A stretch of 64,000 nt of DNA from Whitmania pigra. Lineage: Eukaryota; Annelida; Clitellata; Hirudinida; Haemopidae. The stretch's first letter is position 1, and each line of letters opens with the position of its first letter. Below, piece by piece: positions 30,001-42,000 of the stretch. The translations under genes and the position numbers were made by a program. The notes beneath the pieces are model-generated. The model was given only the letters and a program-made list of their open reading frames with translations. It was not told the DNA's origin and did not search any database. The DNA is taken from positions 526,001-590,000 of the forward strand of contig JAJTWR010000260.1 of the NCBI GenBank assembly GCA_021613335.1, in the 5' to 3' direction.

Positions 30001-33000
30001 ATTTCGAGGGTTTATTTATTAATTTAGAAATTAAAAACCTGAAGAAATCATGAAATGACTTTATCGGAATTGGTTTATTGAACCTGACATCTTTTTTAAA
30101 TAATTTAATGGATAGATTGTTAGCATTGAAACTTGTCAGATATTTTGTAGCAACTTGGTGCAAAAGATTTCTTCATCAATTTTAAATCCTTGTTCATCTA
30201 ACTAATGTAAACTACTGATATGGAAATCTAATATTTTTTCTAGACCCTATCTGTTTCACCAATATCCTTTTTTTTATAATTTTCAACTTAGGATTTACAG
30301 AATAATGTCCTAGAAAAAGTTCATTCAGATTTGGAAGCGATTAAAACTCAGAAACAATGTTTGATCAAAATGTCTCCAATTCCCATTTCTGATTCTGGTT
30401 TGGACTCCAAAATTGTGAAGTTGAGTGATCTTTGGACATCTCTTAACAAGAAGGTGGATGATGCATTGTTTTTTTTTATGTAATTTTATTAATTAGGTTT
30501 ATTGATAAACTTTAGTTTATTAATATTAATGTACTAAATTGAAAGTTCAACAATTTACTCCACTATTATATTTCATGTGGCTCTTCTTGGCAATTTTATG
30601 TGTATTATTAATTTTTTAATAATTTTAATTAGCTGACAGAAGAAGAACAGAAACTGCATAAAGCCTTCCTGGAAAGGGGGAATTTTTCAGAAGCTCTAAG
30701 GAATTATTCATCTCAACTGCTTTCCATTGAGAGCGAAATTGATGCTTGTGACCAAACCTCACTTGACCAATCACACATCCAGAGACAAATTCAGGCTGTG
30801 AATGTGAGATAACATCACCAATAAATACTGTTTTGTTATTACCACACTAAAAACATTAATTGTTCGTGTTGGTTGAAATATGATGAAATTATTACTGTTA
30901 TGGTCGATAGCATCCTAAGAAGAAAGAGCCAATGACATTCAGAATTCAAATTTTTTGTTTAGGATGCTCAAGACAAACTGAGGATCTGGAAAAATGGCAT
31001 TGAAGATGTGGAGGAGATGTTGAGCCTGCAATTGAACAAGAGCAATCTCGAAAGTTTATTGAATAAAATAAAATTGCTCAATGACAGCTGGACCAATTTG
31101 AGCTCAAAAACACAGAAATCAAAAGAAACTTTAACTGAATTGCAAGGCATACTGACGAAATATCATCAAAAACTGAATTCTTTCCACCAATGGCTGGAAA
31201 TAGCTGAAAATAAAGTTCTGGTCGACATGGAAACAGTTGATGTCGAAACAAGTGCCCCTGCAATGGACGAACTACAAGTTTGTGTTGTACAATAAGTTGT
31301 AATTGCTAATTACATACTAATTGCAACACATTTAAATAGATGAAGGATATAACCAATAATTATGAGACTGAAATATTTTTACATCACCAGAATTTATAAA
31401 AATAGCTTTCTGATGTACATTGTTTAATAGCAGTTTGTTTTCAAATTTTTTTGTCCAGTTGCTCTCAGAAGAAGTTAAGCATTACATAAGTGCTTTGAAT
31501 GAATTCTATGAAATATCAACAAAGATATCAGATATTACTTCTGATGATCAAGTTTCCACTGCTCTCAACAAGAACTTGTCTGGTCTTTCATCAAGGTAAT
31601 GAACCTTTTGACAACCAATAACTATTGAATGGCATTTATCAGTTTTATGCTAGCAAATATATTTGGGAAAAATATTTTGTTTTAATTTATGCTTAAAATT
31701 AATTTCATAATAAATATGGTATTAATTTATAATATAAGTGTTATTGAATGCATTAAACAGACTGAAAGATGTTGCCATGAAGCTTAATGCCTCGAAAGAG
31801 AAATTAACAAAAGGTACCAAAGTGGTGGAAGAATTCTTGGAAACTCATCACGACTTGGCAAGCCTGCTGGATGGATTCGAAGATCAAGAAGAATTCGAGG
31901 TTTCATTTGAATTATTTCTTTTACTAAACATATATTTATATGTTTTTATATGTTTTATATTCTCACTGTTACATCTTTATTGTTCACAATTAAAACAGAA
32001 TATTTTATGTATATACAATATTAATGATTACCTTCGAAATGACTTCAGAACTGCAAAGAATTATCAGCAGCATGCGAACAAAAACTCGAAACTCTCAAGA
32101 ACCTCCTGCCACAACTCAAGGGATTTCTTTCATCGAGGGCAATTAACGAATATTCGGAGATTGTATCTCGTGAAGAAGCGAGGTATCAGAAGATTGTCTC
32201 ACAAATTAGATATAAAGATGAAACTTATAAGACCAATCAGGACGAATCAGAAAAGGTTTGCATTTTATTGGCTTGTTGATTTTTATCGTGGGTTGGAGAT
32301 GTTATTTCAATGCTCATGTGAGTGGTGTGCTCTTTTTTGATAATTATTACTTAATAATAATAATTAAATGCACATTTATTATTACAGAAATTACATGTTG
32401 TGCTGCTTGATACCAAAAGCTGAATATATTATTGATTCTTAAAACAGTTAAAAATACCTCAATTATTACCTAATTAACACTAACAATAATAACAACAACA
32501 ACAATAATAATAATAATAATAGTAACAATGTTATTAATAATAATAATCCTCATTGAATGAAATACCTCAAATTGCATGTCACCTCATCTTCTAACAGCTC
32601 CGTGAAGAAGTTGAAGACCTGCTGAGATCAGTTGACGAGTTCAAACGAAACCTTGCCTTGCCACAAAAACTCAAAATCGATCCTTTCAGTCTCAAGAATC
32701 AACTTGTGCAACAAAAGGTGGCATACTTTGGAATAATATTTATTGTTGTTAATTTACCTTATTGTTGTTATTATAATTATTGTTGTTGTATCTTATTTAA
32801 TTTTTTGTTTTATTATTATTATTTATGATGTTATTAATATTATTTACATTTGTTATTTTTTAATATATCATTTAGGAGCAATATTATTAATTAATATTAG
32901 ATATTTTACAATAATTTTGATTAATGATTATGAATGTTTAGGCAACTGTCTTGATGAAATTTAATTTTGCTCTATATTTAAATAAGACTTAATAATAATA

Positions 33001-36000
33001 ACCAAAGACCCAATGAAAATTTAGTAATCTTTTGTAGTGGCATTGAGATGAAGGCTAATGTCGATGAAAATATGATGCTGAGTATGAAATTCAGGTTGCA
33101 TGTTATTATTTATTTGAAATTATTTCCCTCATTTTGAAGAACCTCCATGATGAGGTGTTGTTGCTCAAAAGTAAATCGAGAAATATCATCTCCACTGTGA
33201 GGAGACAAAGCAGAATCTTTGAAGTTGACTCCACACTCGATGAAAATATTGCCAAATTGGCACGTGATGTTGATTCCTGTTTCAAGGTTGCTTCTCATTT
33301 TACGTCTTTAAAACCTTTATCAATTTTATTACATTTTTCGAACAATTAAAATTTTTGTAAATTACTTTTACATCTATTTATATTAAAAGAATGGATTTTT
33401 TTATGTTATGAATACTTTTGCTGATTATTTCAGCTTAAATAATAATAATAACTTTAAATATCTGAAAAATTGTTACTAATTGAAATATATGTTTCAGATG
33501 AGCACTTCCAAGGTACATGTTCTTGAGCAGACTCACCCATTAGCTGTTCAGTTTCATGAAACATTGAATGAAATCAAGAGATTCCTTGATGAGTTTACAT
33601 TGTCTTACAAATCATTGGATCACTCATTGGCTTCTCTTCAGCCAATAAGGCAACAACAAGAGGATTTTAAGGCTCGTTACTTTATTTCATTGCAAATAAA
33701 TTATCTTTGTTTTTCCTTAATATAAAATATCAGTTGTTTCAAAAGTTGCTCAAGGAGAATAATTAGGTTATTTAATTATTATTTTAGGCTTTGAAACAGA
33801 AATTGGTGGACCAAAGATTCTTGTTGGATCGCTTCAATAAAACAGCTTTAGCACTGATCAGATTTTTGGAGGCTGAAAATAAAGAAGAATTTGAATCAGT
33901 GGTTAATGAAGTCAATGGGAAATTCAAGGATGCCAAAGTGGCTTGCCAGAACAAAATCAATGAGTTGGAGCAGGCGTTTTATGAATCAGCTCAGGTTTAA
34001 GAACTCATCTTTAATCATACATAATGTTAAGTAATATTTGTGCACTTAAAAAGTAAAAACGTGTTTTTAAATTTTTAGATGTCTGACAAAATTGATGACC
34101 TCTGTGAAATGTTTGAATCAACACAAGCAGAAATTGAAATAGCAGATTCGGTTCCCTGTTCGACTGAGAAACTATTGGAGCACATCGAGGACATGAGAGC
34201 TGTTAAGGAAAACATGGAAAGCAAAAAGGAATCTGTGCAGCTTCTTCGGGCCTCCTCTTTGGAGTTTTCTGAACAAGTTCATCAGGGCATGACCCCTTCA
34301 TCTTATGGATCACAAGGTTAAGTTTTAAGAGGGGACTTACTTGGAGAATATGAATTTGAATAAAAATGATAATGTGAGGAAATTGTTTTAAAGAGCCACA
34401 ACACACCTTTGCTGGTCTTCATTGTTGCACAAAAGTATCATTGTATTACTTCATGGTAAATGATCAAAACAACATGTGCAGAACTATGTTGAATATAATT
34501 TTATACTATTAAACTTGCATTATTGTTGTAAAAGTAGGAATATGTTATTGCTATTTTGAGCAAGTAAATAATTTAAGTCAAATATATTTTAGAACTGATA
34601 GAAAAGGCAAAACACATGGCTGATATTTACCACTTAGTGATGGATGAGGTTGATAGGAAAAAGAAATTTTTGGAAAAAGTTCTGAAATCCTCACAGAAGT
34701 TTTGGAATTCTCAAGCATCAATATCCAATGAAGCTAGGAAATTGGAAGAATATCTTGAGCAGCACTTCAACTCTTTCAATGAAACTCCTCCTTCAAACAC
34801 TCAATCACTCAATGAGCATTTGTCTGGAATTCAAGTTAGTTTGATTAATAACTTAGTTCCTTGTAGCAGACATCAGTATTATTATTAATTATGTTATTTA
34901 GACTATTCTTTAAAATATTTAGGCTACATTTGTAATTATTTTAAAATTCCATCATCAAATCCTTTACTTGAAAACAGGATGCAGAGGAGACAACTGAGAG
35001 CATGTTCCATAAATTATCTCATCTCGAACAAGTTGGGCACGAGTTGTCAGGCATGGTGGATGAGGCGGACAGACAAGAAATTTTGAGTGCTTTGGAAGGA
35101 TTGCAGGAACAACTTAATGATCTCAGACAGTTTCAGAATTCCATTTCTACTGATGTCAACAGCCAATTGGAAGATTTATCTTTCTTGAAGTCGAGGCTTG
35201 ATGTCAGTTCATATAGATTGTTGTTATCTTTTTAAACTTTAAACAATTAGCACTTCATTATAATGCTGAAACTTACAATGTGAATTATTCAACCCACAAG
35301 ACAAGCATCAAGTTATGAATATACTTTTATTTACAAATGTTTCAATATTCATTTTAATGGTTTAATTTTTTTTTTAATTAAAGGAAAATTCTGAATGTCT
35401 TGAGGACTGTGAACAGCAACTGAATGATTTCAATAAGAGTTTAATCGACGCAAAAATGGCAGAACAATTTCTTCTGGTAACCTCTCTATTTTTAGATTAT
35501 CAACTTTTAACTTATCAAATAAATGTCCGATAATTACTTGAATATTCCTGCTTTGAACGTTATTTACACAAATTTATATGCACATTGTTCAGAATTTGTA
35601 CGAAAAGGGGCAGTCGAAGTTAAATGAAGTTCATGGTCTGAAGATTCGAATGAAGGATCTCATTAAAAGAAGAAAGTCTGCTGGTGCACCTTATTTGGTG
35701 GCACAGGTTAAACAACTCAAGTCAAAATGGATGCAACTGACCAATGAGATAGCCAAGAGAATTGTAAATGTATTATTTCATTTCATTAAAACTTAATTAG
35801 TTTTATTAATTGTTTATTTTGAATTTAAATTGTCATTTTTTTTGTCTTTCTGAAATTCTGCTTACATCATTATAATGATATAAAGGTCGATAATCCATAA
35901 TGTCTGTTTTTATAATTTACTTAGGATCTTAATCTGCAAAGTTCGCTGTTGAATGACTTGAGTAAATTGGAATCGGTTCTGGAAGATCTTTACAAGTGGT

Positions 36001-39000
36001 CCGACAACAAAGCTGAGAGCATTGCAAGCCTCCCAAAACCTATAAAAGGATGCACTCTTCAGATCAGTTCCATTCAAAATCAATTGGAGGTTACTTGTGC
36101 ATCTGTTGTCGTCATCATATTTGTTGATATTGTTGCCTATAATAATTAGGTGCCTATACTATAGTGAATGTATTCAACCAATCACGCAGATACACAAAGC
36201 CGACATAAACAATCGCCAGCCAAGCATTCGAATGATAACCAATGCACTTAAGAAGGGCAGCAAGACTGACAAAAAATTGAAGCAGATGAGGCTGAGGATG
36301 GCCTCAATTGAGAACAATGTGGATCAAAGTCTTTCCAAAATCAAAATTAAGCAAGTTGAAATTGACAGATTGCTTGAAGAGGTATTCATTTCATTAAATT
36401 AATTAAATTAAATTGTTTTATTAATGTAATCTCTTCATTTTTTAAAGTTTTATGAAGTTCACTAAAATAAAATTGATGGCTTAAATTCGTATTAGGCAAA
36501 AGGAATTGATGAACACTTAGAAGTAATGTCAGAGGAGCTTGATAGGATCAACAATGTTGCCAAAGCACATTCAAATATTTATTCAAAACCTTCTGCCTCA
36601 ATACAACAGCAGCATCAAGAATTGCAGGTCTCTTTATGTGGAAATTGAGAAAATAACTCTTATGTTCAAACTGTTTTGCATAATTAATTAATCTGTTATT
36701 AATTAATTGTAAGTGGAATTTCCTGCCTGCTAATTATAGATGCAAGCAAGAAGTTTTGGTGACATGGAGCCTCGAATAGATATATTGCTGGCTTCACAAA
36801 GTTATGAAGTGAGACATTCAAAGGACATCTCTTTTGCCAGTCTCAGGAAAACTATTGATTCAATTGGTTCAAAAAAGAAAATTGTTTGCAAGAACTTGGA
36901 CAAGTGGAGGAAAAAGCTCAGCAATGCTTTTGAAGTTTACAAAGATTTTGAGAAAAATCATGCCATAGTCACAGAGTGGCTCACAGGATTGGATGGGAGA
37001 GTTGCTGGATGTGTCCCTATTAGATCCACAGTGGATGGATGTCGGTCAAAAATATCTCTGCTTCAGGTTTGCTTGGAAGACGCATTATTTTAATTATCCT
37101 TAAATATATGCAAAATCAATGCAACTGTTGGTCTTTATGCATTTTAATATTATTACTAATTCCTATACAAAAACTAATTAAGTTGTAGTAAATGCTTGAA
37201 TATTAACATATTAATTAACATATTAATAATTATAATATTTTATTTCTTCTATAGTCTTTTAAAAAGGAATTAAGTAACAAAAAAGATGACTTGAAGAGAT
37301 TGGACATCTTGGCACTCCAGCTGAAGAATGCAGGTGACAAAACAGAAGCCTTGGTGGTTAGGCAGACGATGGAGAGATTGTGGCAGTCATTCAGAAATAG
37401 CCAATTAAAAGTTACCAGGTTGTTGTCCTCGTACAACAAAGCATTGAAAGCTGCCACTTCACTGGAAAGAAATTGTTCAAGTTTTGTTGAGCATCTGCAT
37501 TTCATGGAACAAGTTTGTGCAAGTGTTGTTGTCTTTTAATTTTTGTTAAGGAATTACTATGCCTAAAACCAATTTGTTACTCATTTAACATTTGTTTGTG
37601 TCCTCTAGTCCATCTTTAACTAACTGCCTTCAAAACATAAAAATAAAATTCTGCAGCAACTTATGGAAAGTCAAAGCTTGAAACAAGTAAAAAACATAGA
37701 AACTATAAAGCAGCAACTCAAAGATCACCAGAATTTCCAGCAACAACTGTCCAAGAAGCAGTCCCACTACGACTCGATCCAAAGTATTTTCAAATCTCTG
37801 CTCGACAAAAGTTCTTCCGAAGATCAACAAATTCACAACGAAAACCTGCTCATCATTAAAAGCCTCTGGAATAATTTGTGCCAGAAATCTGCAGAATGGT
37901 GATTTTGATTTTACTTAAATTTACTTAAATTCAATTAGTCATAATTATATTTAATCATTTTCAAACAGAATCTGCCTTCTGTTTTTGATTATCTGAGACA
38001 CTTATTAATTCCATCTTTATTATTTTTATTAATTTCATCATTACTTATGTAAAGTGTTTATTTTGCTCATGTAAAAACAATTGCACAACTGCTACAATAT
38101 TTCTTATATTTATTTCTTAGCAAGGTTTCATTAAAGAAAATGAAACTCGCTTAAACAGCTTCAAATAATTGTTATTTTATTCGCATTTGTAGATTATGTT
38201 TGATTTTTTTTTTGTAGAATAATTCTGCTTGAAATAACTTGCTTCAACTTATTTGTGTTCACCTTGTTTATGCATCATTGATCAGGCAACAAAAGTTGGA
38301 GGAGTTGTTGCTGAAACGTGCAGAACTGAGGGAGCGGGTGGAGGCTCTGATCGAGTGGCTGAGCAAAGCAGAACCTCAGCTCTCGGATCAACAGAATCTT
38401 TGCGGAAACCTCGACTTCGTGACGGAACTCGAAGAGGAGCACAATGTTCGTTTTGTTGTTGCTTTGGAATTGAAATTGAAATTGGAATTGAAATTGGAAT
38501 TGAAATTGGAATCCTCAAATAAACTTTCGTTCAGGTGTTTCTGGAAGAGCTTTCCCTCCGAACGTCGGTCATGAACGCCATCGAAGAACTTTACAAAAGC
38601 ACTCAGTTGAGTCAGAATGCATTTGACGACGACAACAACAACAACAATTCTGAGAAGCAAGCAGAGAGAAGTGCTGGAAATAACCTGATTCAAGCAGAAA
38701 TTCTTGAACTCAAACACAAGTGGAACGTGGTTCACAGCCTCGCTGCCACAAAATCTGAACAGATCAGACTATCTTTAGAGAAGGTTTAAAGAGTTTATCA
38801 TGATTTACGATGCATTTCTGTTCCTCCGTGTCACCTTCTTTTATATTAGTTTTAAAAGTTGTCTTATATTTTTTATTGTTCCTTTTATATTTTAAATTTT
38901 CCAATTAAAAAAGCAATGCTTGATAATTCGTTAAAATAGGCGAAGGCATTTGATGCTAAGGCAGAGGAACTGATGACATGGTTGGAGAGTTGTGAGGAGG

Positions 39001-42000
39001 CTGTTGAGATGCATTTTCCTCATCTCTGTGATGATGAAGACGTTCTTCAGCAACATCTCTTCCAAATCGAGGTATTGTATAAAGAGGTGTTTGCATCATT
39101 AATTTTAGATTTTTAGATTTTAAATTGATTTATTTTATTATTTTAAATTCAGATGTTCAGATATACAAAATGTGTTGACCTCACTTCTCAAAATCTTTTT
39201 TTTTTAAAGTTAACTGAAATTTTAATGTTGGTCGGACTTCATTTGCTGTATCCTCTTCGTATATTTGTTAGGAGTTTAATAAACATTATCACTTAACAAC
39301 ATAATATGAGTTTAATCTTCTGAAAGTGATTAATTTGATTGTTTAATGATTGAGAAACTTTAAGTTATCTTATTATAACTATAATAAACAGTTAGCAAAT
39401 ATTCCAGGATTTGGAAAAAATTATTCTGGAAGAGAAGCCCGAAGTGGAGAAGTTCCTTGAGTTGGCAAATGAAGTCCTCATGCAGGCCCATCCGTCTGTT
39501 CTCCCTGATTTAACTGCTTGGCTCAAAAACTTTCAGAATAGGTGGTCTCTCTTTTCACAATAATTATTTATAAGACATTTAAAATATTTTTTGATAATAT
39601 ATTAAGGAAATTTTTTTTTCTATGTTCTCATCAGTTTTAATACATATGATGTGCTTATAATAATTTTGTAAAATATTTTACTCCAACATTATTTATTCAT
39701 TAACAGCAAAATTATCATGTTGAACATACTTTGCGATTAAATTACTTGAACCTGGTACTTAAAAGGTGTGAAGTCCTCAATGAACAGTTGTCCTCCAAGA
39801 AATCATCCCTCGTTTCCACACTCGATGAAGTCAGAAAAGGTGGACAAGAACTGGAAGACCTCATCTCATGGCTTTTGGAAACAGAAAAGAAATTGAGGGC
39901 AGATGATGAGCAGCCAGTGCTGGAAAATCTTCCCATTGTGGAGCAACTCTTTCAAGACTTTGAGGTTTGATTCAATTTTGTATTTAGCCAATTTTTCGAG
40001 TGCCTTATGTAACAACGAAGGATGTGAAGGCACTTTTTAACCTATCCACCATTTATATAGCGCTCTCCCTGGCAGTGCTGGGTTGCAAACACGACACATA
40101 ACGATTGTTGTTGTTACCTCCTTACACAGGAAGCTACCCATTCAACTAACTTTCAATGGTTTCGATGAAGACTTGTCTATATTTTTTAATTCAGTTGATT
40201 GATTAACTAATTGTGGAATGCAAGTGAAGTTGATGTCCTGTTTCATTTGAGAATATTATTTTATTATCATTTCACTTGTTTTTTATTTTAAGCTCTTGGA
40301 AGCTGAATTGCAAGGAAAACAAATAATATTTGATAAGTTGATGAAGACTGGAAGAATACAAGGAGGAAGTTCTTCTGTCTGGAAAAGGGAACTTTCAAGG
40401 TTTTGAATTTGTTTACCTTTATGAAATTCGTATTAATTGGGTATTATGTGTTTGAATTTTAAATTTATTTGCCCACTATGTATTCGTGTATCTAAATTGC
40501 ATCAAATAAAAATATCAAGAAGAGTTTTAAGGATAAATCTTCTCTTTTAGAACTAGATATCTAGATTCTAGATATGATATTTTGACTTTGGTTTATTATT
40601 AATTAAGTAGTTGGAAGATGGTCTTAAATAAATATTCTTTTTAAAAATTCAAAATATAACTGTAAACATCTAAATAAATATACCATGTGTATACTATTAA
40701 AATCATTATTTCATCAGACGAGAAGGAAGACAGACACCTGAGAGGAAATTTAAGAATGAACGAATGAGTTTCTTGAACGACAAGTGGAAGCAGGTGTGGG
40801 TGCTGATGATGGACAGAAGAAGGAAACTTCAAGATGCCACTGACAGGCTGTACAAGGTCAACATTTATTTTTTAATTTTAACATGTAATTACATTATTAT
40901 ATTACATATTACCATATTACATGACCTTATTAAGGACTTTACATTAAGTTGACATGGGTTCATAATATTTTACAAAGCATTTTCAAAAACAATCTTGATA
41001 TGCATGTTATCCATTCAAATTAAAATTTGTTAAATAAGATATTATCAAAATAAATCTTTCAATAAAGATGGAACAGCTAAAAAACTTTGATCCGGATGAA
41101 TGGATGGAGAAGTTCTTCAAGTGGATGAATAACAACTTCTCAAGGGTCATCAATTTGTTCAGAAAGTTCGACAGGAAATTCTCTGGAAAGATCAAACGAA
41201 GTGATTTCATTCAAGGGGTTTTAAATTCAAGTAAGACTATACTTTAGATGGATTTTAATTCAAACACTAGCTCATAACTTTTAAATTGCACTATTTATTC
41301 AAATTTATAATATGATGATGGTAATAATAATTATAATAATGTTAATAACAATAATAATCATAAGATCATCATCATAATTTTTATGTGATATTACACAAAT
41401 TAATGATGACTTTCCTGAATACCAACTGAATACCAAATAATTGCATCCTAGATTTTACAACATCAGCAATGGAAGCTGAGATTGTGGCAGATTTGTTTGA
41501 TGAAAATGGTTTCATAGATTACAAACAATTTGCCTCCAACATACAGAGCTCCGTTGTTGAAGAGGTTTTCAGAATTCATTATTTTTATTACAATGCATCC
41601 CTGAATATTAGAGCTCACTTTTTGTGAAATGATTTCAGAGCGACACGGTCAAAATCAAAAACGAGATCCAGAGGCTTTCTCAAAAGTGTTGTTGCCAGCG
41701 GAAGTATTTGATTGTGAAGCACTCTGAAGGGAAATACAAGGTTTCAATGCTTTTGGGGAATTAATTTCGTTGAAAAACTTTTATTGACGAAACATTGTCC
41801 TCGACAGTTTGGATTGTCTGAAAAGCTGAGGTTGGTTCGAATCCAAAGGAGTTGCGTCATGGTGAGGGTCGGAGGAGGATGGGTGAGCCTCGAAGAATTT
41901 CTACTCAAAAATGATCCTTGCAGGGGTACATTTACTTTGTTATAGATTTCACCAATTTCTACTTAATTTATTTATAGAATGTTGATGTAATTATTGCTTC

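Noticed and set aside
41826..41846. tRNA B-box-like string (ggttcgaatcc)
   Set aside because: It is codons of the GAS2 exon (LVRIQR); no tRNA stems can be drawn around it.
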